A stretch of DNA of 64,000 bases from Streptomyces coacervatus (lineage in GTDB: Bacteria; Actinomycetota; Actinomycetes; Streptomycetales; Streptomycetaceae), in contig NZ_JARHTP010000011.1 of NCBI RefSeq assembly GCF_029223485.1, forward strand, positions 62,001 through 126,000, given 5' to 3'. Position 1 is the stretch's first letter; each line of letters begins with the position of its first letter. Positions 33,904-43,219 of this stretch are shown here, piece after piece. Under the pieces are notes generated by a model, which saw nothing but the letters and a program-made list of their open reading frames with translations, was not told the DNA's origin and searched no databases. A program made the translations under genes and the position numbers.

Positions 33904-36651
33904 ATGCCGGTGAACGCATTGCCGTACCAAGCGCACCAGTCGGCCGGCGCCGGGGAACTGTCGTTCTACGGCCGAGGGCCGCAGCTCAAAGCGATGGAGA
34001 ACCGGCTGCGCGAGTCCCGCGGCGGCGCCTCGCGTCTGGTGGTCGTCGAGGGTCCGCCCGGCATCGGGAAGACCGCCCTGGTCCGCCGCTTCCTGCGGAC
34101 GGCGGACCGGGTACGCGTTTTGGAGGCCAGCGGCGCCGAGAACGAGACGGCACTTGCCTACGGCGTACTCACCCAGCTCCTGAGACAGACCGCGGTGGGC
34201 GAGTACGCACCGAGGCCGCAGGACGAGCCCGGTGTGGCCGGCGCGCGACTGCTGGCCCTCGCCGACCAAATCCCCGCGGACACCGTCATCGTGGTCGTCA
34301 TCGACGACGCCCACTGGGCGGACGCCCCGTCGCTGGACGCCCTCACCTTCGTCCTGCGCCGACTGCAGTGCGAGCCGGTCCTCACCCTGCTGGCCGTTCA
34401 CGGACCGGAGGAAGCCCAACTCCCCAAGGGAATGGGGAAGTTACTGGCGGACGACGAGACCCTCCGCCTCACCCTCGACGGTCTGACCGCCGAGCAGACC
34501 GGCGCGCTCTGCGCCCGGCTGCTGCCCACGCGCCTGCCGCCGCACGCGGTCGGCAGACTGCACGCCCACACCCGGGGCAATCCACTGCACCTGCGCGCCC
34601 TGCTGCGCGAGGTGGAGCCGGAGGTCCTGGCCTCCTCCGACTCGCCGCTGCCCGCGCCCCGTTCGTACCAGTCGCTGGTCCGGGACCGCCTCGCGCACTG
34701 CGACCCGCCGGCCCGGGACCTCGTCGCGGCGGCCAGTGTGCTCGGGCTGCGCGCGACGCTGCACCGGGTGGCGCAGCTCGCCGGTCTGGAGAACCCGCTG
34801 CCCGCTGTCGAACAGGCCGTAGGACAGGGGCTGTTGGACGAGTACACGGCAGGCGGCCCGCCCGAGCTTGCCTTCCCGCAGCCGCTGATCCAGGCCGCCG
34901 TCTACCACCTGCTGGGGCCGGCCCGGCGGGCCGCGCTGCACACCCGGGCGGTGCAGGCCAGCAAGGACACCGCCAGCCGTACCTGGCACCAGCTGCTCGC
35001 GGGCCGCAGCCCGGATCCGGCGCTGGTCGCCGACCTCGCCACGGGGGCCCGCCGGCAGGCCGCCGCCGGTCACTGGTCCAGGGCCGCGTCGATGGCCGCG
35101 CACGCCTCCCGGCTGGCGACGACACGGCCGGAGCGGGAGCGGCTGACCGTGGAGGCGGCGGACGCGCTGCTCTGCGACGGACGGGTGGAGGAGGCCGCCG
35201 ACCTGGTGCGTTCCCTGCCGGGCGACGCAGCGCGGGCGGCCCATCGCTACGCGCACGGCCATCTGGCGTTCGTCCGGGGCGAGACGCCCAGCGCCCGGCT
35301 GCTCCTCGACGACGCATGGCGGCACTGCGACCCGGCCCTGGACCCGGCGCTGGCCCGGCGCATCGCGGAACGCCTCGCCTACGTCTGTCTCATCCAGGGC
35401 GAGGCGGCGGCCGCCGTACGGTGGGCGCAGCGGGCCGGGGGTCTGCCGCCGGTGCCGTTCACCTGCGGAATGCTGCGCTACGCCCAACTGGCCGCGCTGG
35501 GCCTGACGGGTGCCGCCGAGGAGGGCATCGCACGGGCGGCCGGGCTGCCGGAGTCCGTACTCGTCCAGTCCGGCGACGTCGACCTGCTGCTCGGCCGGAG
35601 TGCGCTGCGGCTCGGCTCCGACGACCTGGAGGGCAGCCGTGCGGACCTGCGCTCGGCGGCGCCGCTGTGCCGCAGCGGTCCCGCGCCCCAGCGCGCGATG
35701 GCCCAGCTCCTGCTGGGCGAGACCGAACTCCGCCTCGGGAACTGGGACGTGGCCCTGCGCGAACTCGAATCGGCGGCACAGACCACCGCCGCCCGCGGCC
35801 TCGCCTGGCTGGAGCCGGTCGCCCACGCAGACCTCGCGGGAGCGCTCGCCCTGAGGGGGCTGACCGAGCGCGCCGCGGAGTACCTCGCGAGGGCCCGCGC
35901 GAGCAGCGGATACGGCCATGGCGCCTCGGGCTTCGCCCATGTGGCCAGGGCACAGGCCCAGCTGGCCGCGGCCCGGGGGGCGCCGGACGAGGTGGCGAGT
36001 GCGCTGCTGCCCCTGCTGGAGCGGGAGTCGGCGGCGGAGACGGTCGTGGCGCCCTGGCGCGATCTGCTGGTGGATGCGCTGACCGCGCTCGGGGAACACC
36101 GGCAGGCCGAGCGGATCCTGGACGGCCTGGACGCGCCCACCGCCCACCGGGGCCGGCACTCCCAGCTGGCGGCGGCGGCCCGGGCACGGGGCACCCTGCT
36201 GGCGGCGCGCCGGTCACCGGCCGCGGCGGAGTGGTCGTTCCGCAAGGCGATCGGCCACGCGGAACAGGTGCCGGACCCCTTCAACCGGGCCCGCGTCCAC
36301 CTCGCCTACGGCGTGTTCCTGCGCCGCGCGGGCAAGCGGACCGACGCCGCGGGGCAGCTGCGCCGGGCCCTGCGCACCTTCACCGAGCTGGGCGCGGCAC
36401 CCAGTGCGGCCCACTGCGAACGCGAACTGGCCGCCATCGGCGGGGCGATCGTGCCCGACTCCCCCCTCACCCCGCAGGAACTGGCGATCGCCCGCCTGGC
36501 CACATCCGGCCTGACCAACCGCCAGATCGCCCGCCACCTGGTCCTCAGCGTCAAGACGGTCGAGTTCCACCTCAGCCACGCCTACACCAAGCTGGGCATC
36601 ACGTCCCGCATGGGCCTACTGGACAAGCTGCCGACCACTCCAGCGCCCTAA
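33904..36651 (+). CDS. LuxR-family transcriptional regulator with AAA ATPase domain (LAL type)
   Basis: 915 residues from ATG 33904 (GTG 33862 would add 14). Walker A GPPGIGKTAL lies near residue 50-57 and Walker B IVVVIDDAHWAD near 130. A long TPR-like helical middle is followed by a C-terminal LuxR helix-turn-helix (LTPQELAIARLATSGLTNRQ, IARHLVLSVKTVEFHLSHAY). LAL proteins are large activators that respond to ligands through the ATPase/TPR part. It starts 119 nt after the murein hydrolase gene, same strand, and may regulate that cassette. Its TAA stop touches repeat copy 4. Confidence 0.88.
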   Translation: MPVNALPYQAHQSAGAGELSFYGRGPQLKAMENRLRESRGGASRLVVVEGPPGIGKTALVRRFLRTADRVRVLEASGAENETALAYGVLTQLLRQTAVGEYAPRPQDEPGVAGARLLALADQIPADTVIVVVIDDAHWADAPSLDALTFVLRRLQCEPVLTLLAVHGPEEAQLPKGMGKLLADDETLRLTLDGLTAEQTGALCARLLPTRLPPHAVGRLHAHTRGNPLHLRALLREVEPEVLASSDSPLPAPRSYQSLVRDRLAHCDPPARDLVAAASVLGLRATLHRVAQLAGLENPLPAVEQAVGQGLLDEYTAGGPPELAFPQPLIQAAVYHLLGPARRAALHTRAVQASKDTASRTWHQLLAGRSPDPALVADLATGARRQAAAGHWSRAASMAAHASRLATTRPERERLTVEAADALLCDGRVEEAADLVRSLPGDAARAAHRYAHGHLAFVRGETPSARLLLDDAWRHCDPALDPALARRIAERLAYVCLIQGEAAAAVRWAQRAGGLPPVPFTCGMLRYAQLAALGLTGAAEEGIARAAGLPESVLVQSGDVDLLLGRSALRLGSDDLEGSRADLRSAAPLCRSGPAPQRAMAQLLLGETELRLGNWDVALRELESAAQTTAARGLAWLEPVAHADLAGALALRGLTERAAEYLARARASSGYGHGASGFAHVARAQAQLAAARGAPDEVASALLPLLERESAAETVVAPWRDLLVDALTALGEHRQAERILDGLDAPTAHRGRHSQLAAAARARGTLLAARRSPAAAEWSFRKAIGHAEQVPDPFNRARVHLAYGVFLRRAGKRTDAAGQLRRALRTFTELGAAPSAAHCERELAAIGGAIVPDSPLTPQELAIARLATSGLTNRQIARHLVLSVKTVEFHLSHAYTKLGITSRMGLLDKLPTTPAP

Positions 36652-36729
36652 AGGGGCGCGGGGCTGTTTCGATATGCGGCTCCGCCGCGTGGGCGCGACC
36701 AGCCACGATGGCGCCGCAGACAAAAGACG
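36652..36729 (+). repeat. Intergenic GC-rich repeat, copy 4
   Basis: AGGGGCGCGGGGCTGTTTCG, then ATATGCGGCTCCGCCGCGTG, then GGCGCGACCAGCCACGATGG and CGCCGCAGACAAAAGACGG. It starts directly after the LuxR-regulator stop codon and has the same orientation. Nearly identical to copy 3. Confidence 0.85.
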
Positions 36730-36766
36730 GTCGCGCATCCCACGGTACTCGCACCCTCCCTCTTAT

Positions 36767-36783
36767 TCTGACGGTATGTCAGA
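36767..36783. promoter_or_regulatory. Palindrome TCTGAC-GGTAT-GTCAGA across the start of the VOC gene
   Basis: Perfect 6-bp arms with a 5-nt centre, covering the ATG at 36776. The size and form suit a TetR-type operator, and a TetR gene lies 450 nt downstream. Blocking here would stop transcription or translation initiation. I found no second copy at the TetR or MMPL starts. Confidence 0.5.
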
Positions 36784-37186
36784 TGACCAGTCGTACGAAC
36801 TGCTCGGCTTCGACAACATCCTGCTCCCCGTCGGAGACCTAGGCACGGCGCTCGACTTCTACGAGCGCGCCGGCTTCCAGGTGGGTTTCCGGTTCGACGA
36901 GGGCGGGATCGCGCTGCTGAAGGTCGGGGGCGAGACACCGGGGATCCTGCTGCGGCAGGAGGAGGAGCTGGGGCATCGCTCGCCGCCGTGGCCCTCTGCG
37001 CGCGTATGGATCGAGGTGGCCGACGCACAGACGGCGGCCCGCTCCCTCGTCGCGGCAGGCATCACGCTCCTCGACGAGCCCTTCTCCGTGGCCACCGGCT
37101 GGACCGCCGAGATCGCCGATCCATGGGGGAACGTCATCGGGTTCACGGACTACAGCAAGCGCCCGGAGCTCGGCCGCCGCCCCTGA
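36776..37186 (+). CDS. VOC (glyoxalase/bleomycin-resistance) family protein
   Basis: 136 residues from ATG 36776. One vicinal-oxygen-chelate module with the usual beta-alpha-beta-beta-beta halves (NILLPVGDLGTALDFYERAG and ARVWIEVADAQTAARSLVAA) and a WGNVIGFTDY end. Such proteins bind metals and act as lyases, dioxygenases or drug-binding resistance proteins; the substrate is not visible. The palindrome across its start suggests local repression. The TetR gene follows 45 nt later on the same strand. Confidence 0.82.
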   Translation: MSDDQSYELLGFDNILLPVGDLGTALDFYERAGFQVGFRFDEGGIALLKVGGETPGILLRQEEELGHRSPPWPSARVWIEVADAQTAARSLVAAGITLLDEPFSVATGWTAEIADPWGNVIGFTDYSKRPELGRRP

Positions 37187-37231
37187 GGCCGCGCCGGGCG
37201 GCTCCTGTGTCACCCCGTAGGCTCTCGTTCC

Positions 37232-37963
37232 GTGCGCGCGAAGAACGACGGCCCCGACGAGGGCGGCAATCCCAGCAAGTCCGAGCACACCCGTGCGCTG
37301 ATCCTGGAGACCGCCATGCGGCTGTTCCAGGAGCGCGGCTACGACAAGACGACGATGCGGGCCATCGCCCAGGAGGCCGGGGTCTCCGTCGGCAACGCGT
37401 ACTACTACTTCGCCGGCAAGGAACACTTGATCCAGGGCTTCTACGACCGTCTCGCCGCCGAGCACCGGGTGGCGATCCGGGAGGTCCTGGACCGGGAGAC
37501 CGACCTGGAGGCGCGGCTGGCGGGCGTACTGAAGGTGTGGCTGGACATCGCGACGCCGTACCACGAGTTCGCGGTCCAGTTCTTCAAGAACGCCGCCGAC
37601 CCGGACAGCCCGCTCAGTCCGTTCTCCCCCGAGTCCGAGCACGCGCGCGTGGAGGCCATTTCCGTCCACCGGGAAGTCCTGGCGGGTGCGACGAAGACCA
37701 AGGTCCCGGAGGAACTGCGGGACGTCCTGCCCGAGTTGATGTGGCTCTCCCAGATGGGCCTGGTCCTGTACTGGATCTTCGACCGGACCGAGGGGCGGGA
37801 GCGGAGCTACCGGCTGGCCGAGCGGGGGGCGCGGCTGACGGCCCGTGGTGTGTCGCTGGCGCGGTTCCGGGTGCTGCGGCCGCTGGTGCTGGAGGTGCAC
37901 GAGCTGTTCACGGACTTCTTGCCGGGGATGACGAAGGTGCTGCCGAACCCCGGCAAGTCCTGA
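37232..37963 (+). CDS. TetR-family transcriptional regulator
   Basis: 243 residues from GTG 37232. The N-terminal helix-turn-helix is clear (TRALILETAMRLFQERGYDK, TTMRAIAQEAGVSVGNAYYY, FAGKEHLI); the C-terminal ligand-binding part is helical with YHEFAVQFFKNAADPDSPLS. It converges on the MMPL exporter gene, 19 nt apart, and follows the VOC gene, so either could be its target. It is expected to be a repressor released by a small hydrophobic ligand. Confidence 0.9.
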   Translation: MRAKNDGPDEGGNPSKSEHTRALILETAMRLFQERGYDKTTMRAIAQEAGVSVGNAYYYFAGKEHLIQGFYDRLAAEHRVAIREVLDRETDLEARLAGVLKVWLDIATPYHEFAVQFFKNAADPDSPLSPFSPESEHARVEAISVHREVLAGATKTKVPEELRDVLPELMWLSQMGLVLYWIFDRTEGRERSYRLAERGARLTARGVSLARFRVLRPLVLEVHELFTDFLPGMTKVLPNPGKS

Positions 37964-37982
37964 AGGTCCGTACGGGCCGCGG

Positions 37983-40394
37983 TCAGTTCACCGCGTCCAC
38001 CTCCCCCTCCGCCAGCTCCACGTCGTACACCAGCGGCCCGTCCGCCACCACGACCTGTGCCGCACGTGAGCCGTACGACGTCGCGCTCGTCGCCAGGAGA
38101 TACGTTCCCGGTGCCGGTACGGACACGATGTACGAGCCGTCCGCCAGCGAGGTCACCCGGTCCAGCTGCCGTCCGCCCTTCGACAGCAGCGTCACCGAGG
38201 CGCCGTCCACCGGCTCGCCGTCCGCGGTGCGTATGAAGCCGTGGACCGCGGAGGCGGGACCGTGCCCGGGCTCGGGCTCGGCCCCTTCCTTCGGCTCGAC
38301 CGCGAGGTGCGGGAGCCGCTTCTCCAGCCAGCCCGGCAGCCACCAGTTGGAGTTCCCCAGCAGATGCATCGCGGCCGGCACCAGTGCCGTACGGAGAATG
38401 AACGCGTCCAGCGCCACCGCGGCAGCGAGGCCGACGCCCGCCATGGCCGCCCCCGAGTCGCCGCTCAGGACGAATGCCAGGAACACACAGACCATGATCA
38501 GGGCCGCGGAGTTGATGACGCGGCTGGTCTCCGCCAGGCCGACGCGCACCGCGCGCGCGTTGTCCCGCGTGTGCACCCACTCCTCGTGCATCCGGCTCAC
38601 CAGGAACACCTGGTAGTCCATCGAGAGGCCGAAGAGCAGGGACAGCATGATGACCGGCAGGAAGGCGTTGATCGGGCCCTCCTTGCCGAGGCCCAGCAGG
38701 TCCAGGCCCCAGCCCCACTGGAAGACCGCGACGAGCACACCGAAGGAGGCCGCGGCCGCGATGAGGTTCATCAGGGCGGCCGTCAGCGGCACCACCAGGG
38801 AGCGGAAGGCGATCAGCAGAAGCAGGAAACCGAGGCCGATGATCGTCGCGATGAACAGCGGCAGCCGGTCGCCGGTGACGGATGCGAAGTCCTTGGAGAC
38901 CGCCGTCACGCCGCCGACATGGGCCTGCGCCCCGGCCTGCGGGATCACCTTGTCCCGCAGCGTGTCGATCAGGTCGTCCGTCTCCTTGGACTGCGGTGAC
39001 GTCTTCGGCACGACCTGGATCACCGTCACGCCCTGCGCGGGCGGCAGGGCGGCCACCCGGGCCACCCCGGGGGTCGCCTCGATGCCCTTGACCAGCGTGA
39101 CCGTGTCACCGCTCTGGCTGACCACCTGGAGCGGGCCGTTGAAGCCGGGGCCGAAGCCATCGGCCAGCAGGTCGTACGCCTTCCTTGTGGTCGACGAGGC
39201 GTTGTCGTTGCCCTGGTCGGTGGCGCCGAGGCGGAGCGAGAGCACCGGGACGGCGAGTACGGCCATGACCACCAGGGCGAGCGCGGCGATCCGGCGGGGG
39301 CGCTTCTGGACGTTCGTCGACCAGCGGGCGGCGAGGCCGCTCGCCTTCTCCGGCTCGGGGCCGTCGGCGGCGAGCCTGCGGCGCTGGCGGCGGCTGAGGA
39401 CGCGCGGGCCCAGGAAGCCGAGCAGGGCCGGGAGGAGGGTCGTGGCGGCCATGACGCTCAGCACCACGGTCAGCGAGGTGCCGATGACCACGCCGTCCAG
39501 GAAGCGCAGTTGCGTCACCAGCATGCCGGCGAGTGCGATGCAGACCGTGCCGCCCGCGAACAGCACCGCCCGTCCGGAGGTGTTCAGGGCCGTGACCGCC
39601 GACTCCTCGGGATCCAGGCCGCGCAGGATGCCGCGCCGGTGCCGGGTGACGATGAACAGGGCGTAGTCGATGCCGACACCGAGGCCGATGAGGGAGGCGA
39701 GCAGCGGGGCGATGTCGGGGATGTCGGTGGTGTGGCTGAGCAGCTGGGTGGAGAACAGGCCCATGCCGACGCCGAAGATCGCGATGGCTATCGGCAGCAG
39801 CATCGCGAAGAGCGAGCCGAAGGCCAGGAACAGCACGACGGCCGCGGCGATGATGCCGACCATCTCGGACAGGCCTTGAGGCGGCTGCTGGACGCGCTGG
39901 ATGGCCTGGCCGCCCAACTCCACGTGCAGGCCGCTCTTCCTGGCGCCCTGCGCGGTGTCCATGACGTTCTGGACGAGGTCCTTGGGCACCTCGTTCGCGC
40001 GCTTGGCGAAGGTCAGCTGGGCGTATGCGATCTTTCCGTCACTGCTGATCTGCGCCGCACCCCGGGCGCCGGCGTAGGGGCCGGCGACCGCGCCCACGCC
40101 CTTCATCTTCGCGATCTTGTCGAGGGCGGGCCGGATCCGGTCCTGGACCGCCTGGTCCCTCACCGAGCCCTGGTCGACCTTCCACACCACCGTGTCCGTG
40201 TCGCCGGACGTGTTCGGGAAGGCCTTCTCCATCAGGTCGAACGCGCTCTTGGAGTCCGTGTCCGGGAGGGAGAAGACGTTCGCGTAGTTCGTACCCGCCG
40301 TCGAGGCCGAGAAGCCCAGGCCGAACAGTGCCCCCACCCACAGCAACAGGACCACCAGCCGGTGCCGATAGCACCACCGTGCCAATGCCGCCAC
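37983..40394 (-). CDS. MMPL-family exporter with C-terminal carboxypeptidase-regulatory-like domain
   Basis: 803 residues from GTG 40394, with GGAG 8 nt upstream; the frame is open to 40502. Two RND-like halves are visible, each with a large outer loop and a cluster of helices (SLIGLGVGIDYALFIVTRHR in half 1, LLFGLSMDYQVFLVSRMHEE in half 2; both carry the central GxDY/SMDY signature for proton coupling). After a basic/acidic linker (about 715-735) an extra beta domain is fused at the end (SAVHGFIRTADGEPVDGASV, VSVPAPGTYLLATSATSYG), of the carboxypeptidase-regulatory type. It likely exports a lipid or hydrophobic molecule. It converges on the TetR gene and is divergent from the two-component system. 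Confidence 0.88.
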   Translation of the reverse strand: MAALARWCYRHRLVVLLLWVGALFGLGFSASTAGTNYANVFSLPDTDSKSAFDLMEKAFPNTSGDTDTVVWKVDQGSVRDQAVQDRIRPALDKIAKMKGVGAVAGPYAGARGAAQISSDGKIAYAQLTFAKRANEVPKDLVQNVMDTAQGARKSGLHVELGGQAIQRVQQPPQGLSEMVGIIAAAVVLFLAFGSLFAMLLPIAIAIFGVGMGLFSTQLLSHTTDIPDIAPLLASLIGLGVGIDYALFIVTRHRRGILRGLDPEESAVTALNTSGRAVLFAGGTVCIALAGMLVTQLRFLDGVVIGTSLTVVLSVMAATTLLPALLGFLGPRVLSRRQRRRLAADGPEPEKASGLAARWSTNVQKRPRRIAALALVVMAVLAVPVLSLRLGATDQGNDNASSTTRKAYDLLADGFGPGFNGPLQVVSQSGDTVTLVKGIEATPGVARVAALPPAQGVTVIQVVPKTSPQSKETDDLIDTLRDKVIPQAGAQAHVGGVTAVSKDFASVTGDRLPLFIATIIGLGFLLLLIAFRSLVVPLTAALMNLIAAAASFGVLVAVFQWGWGLDLLGLGKEGPINAFLPVIMLSLLFGLSMDYQVFLVSRMHEEWVHTRDNARAVRVGLAETSRVINSAALIMVCVFLAFVLSGDSGAAMAGVGLAAAVALDAFILRTALVPAAMHLLGNSNWWLPGWLEKRLPHLAVEPKEGAEPEPGHGPASAVHGFIRTADGEPVDGASVTLLSKGGRQLDRVTSLADGSYIVSVPAPGTYLLATSATSYGSRAAQVVVADGPLVYDVELAEGEVDAVN

Positions 40395-40559
40395 GATCAA
40401 AGCTCCTTCGTCGGTAATCGGTCGTCGGTCGGTCCCCCAGGTCCTGGGCAACAGGATTGGCGCAGGCACGCGCGCGTGGAGCGAACCGGCAATGACTCTC
40501 AAGGAACTCCAAAGACCGTTCCGGACCCGTTGTCAGTGGCCCGGCCGATACTGGGGGGC

Positions 40560-41249
40560 ATGACGACGGCTCCAGGCACCGTGCTGGTGGTGGAGGACGA
40601 GCCGAGCATCGCGGACGTCCTCGCCATCGCCCTGCGCTACCACCGGTTCGAGGTGATGATCGCGGGCACCGTCCGCGAGGCTCTCGCGCTCGCCGAGCGC
40701 ACCCGGCCCGACGCGGCACTGCTCGACGTGATGCTCCCGGACGGGGACGGGCGGGCGCTGGGGCGCGAACTGCGCGCCAGGCGGCCCGACCTGGCGCTGG
40801 TCTTTCTCACCGCACGGGACTCCCCCGCCGAGATCGTCGGCGCCCTCGGCTTCGGCGACGACTACATCACCAAGCCGTTCAACATCGACGAGGTCGTCGC
40901 CCGCATCACCGCGGTGCTGCGGCGGACGCGCACGGCCGACGTCCTGCCGCAGCGGCCGCCGCTGCGCTACGGCGACCTGGAGCTGGACGAGACGACATAC
41001 AGCGCCCACCGCGCGGGCCGCACCGTCGAACTCACCCCCACCGAGTACGCCCTGCTGCGCTTCCTGGTGCGCAACGGCGGCCGGATCGTGCCGAAGGAGC
41101 AACTCCTGCGCCATGTCTGGCAGTACGAGCACACACCGCCCGAGTCGACCGTCGTGGAGACGTACATCAGCTATCTGCGGCGCAAACTGGAGGCCCTGGG
41201 ACCACCGATGATCACCACGCGGCGTGGTGTGGGATATGGGCTGGCATGA
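40560..41249 (+). CDS. OmpR/PhoB-type response regulator
   Basis: 229 residues from ATG 40560. Receiver domain with acidic pocket VEDEP, phosphoacceptor D56 in LLDVMLPDGDG, switch T in FLTARD and K in TKPFNID. The C-terminal winged helix is clear (LTPTEYALLRFLVRNGGRIV, SYLRRKLEALG, TTRRGVGYGL). Its stop overlaps the kinase start (ATGA). Confidence 0.95.
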   Translation: MTTAPGTVLVVEDEPSIADVLAIALRYHRFEVMIAGTVREALALAERTRPDAALLDVMLPDGDGRALGRELRARRPDLALVFLTARDSPAEIVGALGFGDDYITKPFNIDEVVARITAVLRRTRTADVLPQRPPLRYGDLELDETTYSAHRAGRTVELTPTEYALLRFLVRNGGRIVPKEQLLRHVWQYEHTPPESTVVETYISYLRRKLEALGPPMITTRRGVGYGLA

Positions 41250-42706
41250 GGCTCCCGCGCGTGCTGTGCAACAGGCGGGGCATCCACTCCCTGCGCGCCA
41301 AGCTGACCCTGGCGAACGTGGCCCTGCTCGCCCTCGGCATCGTGGCGACCACCGCCGTCAGCCTGATGGGCATGCGGTACTACCTGATCGGCCAGATCGA
41401 CGGCGGGCTGACCAAGATGCGCGACTCGCTGGCCGGTTCGCAGCTCACGATCCGGCAGATCGACTCCCTGGGCGCGCTGACGTTCGTCCACGACCGCCTG
41501 GTCCCGGACTCCACGGACAGGGAGCGCTCGACACCGGACTCGATCTACACGGCCGTCGACGGCAGGGGTGCGGCCGTCGGCATCCTCGGCGTCAAGCCAA
41601 CCGAGGCACAGACCGGCCTGGCCCGCGCGGTCGACGACGCCCGGGCGCTCACCCGGGACGCCGATCCGCACGAGGTGAAGGTGCACGGCGACACCTACCG
41701 GGTCACCGCCGTCCGGCTGTCCGACGGCACATACGTCCTCATGGCCGCGTCGACCGAGGCCCTGCACCGCGGCATGGCCAAGGCCCTCAGACTCGACTTC
41801 GCCGTCGGCGGCCTGCTGCTCGCGCTGCTGGCCTGTCTGACCCTGTTCAGCGTGCGGCGCCGGATGCTGCCGCTGGAGGACATGGTGGAGACGTCGACGG
41901 CGATAGCCGAGGGCGACCTGACCCGGCGGGTGCCCTCCAGCCACCATCCGACGCAGGAGGTCGAGCAGCTGCGGCTCGCCCTCAACTCCATGCTCCACCA
42001 GGTCGAATCGGCGTACCGCACGCGCGAGCACAGCGCGGCCCAGCTGCGCCGCTTCGTCGCCGACGCCTCGCACGAGCTGCGCACCCCGCTGTCCGCGATA
42101 CGCGGCTATCTGCAGCTGTACGACAAGGGCATGCTCACCGACCCGGAGGAGCGCAGAAGGTCCTGGGAGCGGGTGCTCGCGGAGACCGACCGCATGGGGC
42201 GGCTGGTGGACGAGCTGCTCACCCTGGCCCGTCTCGACCAGCAGCCCGAGCTGCGCTTCCGCAACGTCGACGTGAGCCGTCTGGTGCGGGACGCGGCCGA
42301 GGACCTGAAGGTGCAGCAGCCGGAACGGCCCATCAAGGTCGCGGCCGACGGTGCGGTGCTGGTGCACGCCGACGAGTCGGGGCTCAGACAGGTCCTCGGC
42401 AACCTGGTGGGCAACGTACGCACCCACACGCCCGCGGACGTGGCGGTGCGGCTGGGTGTGGAGCGGGAGGACGGCGTCGTACGGCTGTGTGTCGCGGACG
42501 AGGGTCCGGGGCTCGGCGAACAGGACGCGGCGCGGGTCTTCGACCGCTTCTTCCGGGCCGGCGGGGGCGCGGGCAGCGGGCTGGGCCTGGCGATCGTGCA
42601 GGGGGTGGTGCAGGCGCACGGCGGGGAGGTGGCGGTGTGCACGGCGCCGGGCGAGGGTCTGGCGGTGACGGTCACGCTGCCCGCGCGGACGGCCGTACGG
42701 TCGTAA
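41246..42706 (+). CDS. Sensor histidine kinase
   Basis: 486 residues. Two membrane helices (near 20-45 and 190-210) bracket an extracellular sensor of about 140 residues. A HAMP domain follows (RRRMLPLEDMVETSTAIAEG), then the dimerisation box with phospho-His near 275 (ASHELRTPLSAIRGY). The catalytic domain shows N box NLVGNVRTHT, G1 DEGPGL, F box FDRFFRA and G2 GSGLGLAIV. The stimulus is unknown. The pair is divergent from the MMPL exporter gene, a possible target. Confidence 0.94.
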   Translation: MRLPRVLCNRRGIHSLRAKLTLANVALLALGIVATTAVSLMGMRYYLIGQIDGGLTKMRDSLAGSQLTIRQIDSLGALTFVHDRLVPDSTDRERSTPDSIYTAVDGRGAAVGILGVKPTEAQTGLARAVDDARALTRDADPHEVKVHGDTYRVTAVRLSDGTYVLMAASTEALHRGMAKALRLDFAVGGLLLALLACLTLFSVRRRMLPLEDMVETSTAIAEGDLTRRVPSSHHPTQEVEQLRLALNSMLHQVESAYRTREHSAAQLRRFVADASHELRTPLSAIRGYLQLYDKGMLTDPEERRRSWERVLAETDRMGRLVDELLTLARLDQQPELRFRNVDVSRLVRDAAEDLKVQQPERPIKVAADGAVLVHADESGLRQVLGNLVGNVRTHTPADVAVRLGVEREDGVVRLCVADEGPGLGEQDAARVFDRFFRAGGGAGSGLGLAIVQGVVQAHGGEVAVCTAPGEGLAVTVTLPARTAVRS

Positions 42707-42721
42707 CTCGCCTTCTGTTCC

Positions 42722-43123
42722 TCAGACGTTGGCCATGACGAGCGCCCACACCGTCTTGCCGTGGCGCCCTCTGCTCCACACTCCCCAGGCCGCCGCGATG
42801 TTCTCCACCAGATGCAGACCGCGGCCGGCTTCCTCCCACTCGCCGACCACCCGTAATCGGGGCTCCACCTGGCCCTCGTCCGACACCTCTATGAGACAGG
42901 ATCCGTCGGCGAGCGCGGTCACCGCCACCTCGAACTCCCGCTCCAGGAGCGGCCCGTGGCGTACGACGTTGGTCGCCAGCTCGGAGACCAGCAGCACCGC
43001 GTCCGCCAGCGCCGGATCGTCCGGCGTGTGCCCCCAGGCGGCCAGATGATCCCGGACCCGGCGCCGGGCCAGACCGACGGAAGCCGGATGCCGGGGCAGT
43101 CTGAAGGAGTTGCGTCTCAACAC
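42722..43123 (-). CDS. ATP-binding protein of the anti-sigma/RsbW-like HATPase family
   Basis: 133 residues. It is a compact GHKL ATPase without a histidine-phosphotransfer domain: N box LLVSELATNVVRHG, G1-like EVSDEGQVEP, G2-like GRGLHLVENIAAAWGV and the K of RHGKTVWALV. Streptomycetes have dozens of these, some binding sigma factors or anti-anti-sigma factors. No partner gene is adjacent. Confidence 0.85.
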   Translation of the reverse strand: MLRRNSFRLPRHPASVGLARRRVRDHLAAWGHTPDDPALADAVLLVSELATNVVRHGPLLEREFEVAVTALADGSCLIEVSDEGQVEPRLRVVGEWEEAGRGLHLVENIAAAWGVWSRGRHGKTVWALVMANV

Positions 43124-43219
43124 GTTTGCTCCTCACCCCCCGCACACCTCCGTCACATGTTCCTGCGTCGGGTGAGCGTCCGTCGTCACGGGGGCGAATG
43201 TCAATGCCGCAACTTCACG

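Noticed and set aside
33843..36842. 999-codon frame overlapping the LuxR regulator in another frame
   Set aside because: Arg/Gly/Pro/Ala-rich shadow; the regulator frame has Walker motifs and the LuxR helix-turn-helix.
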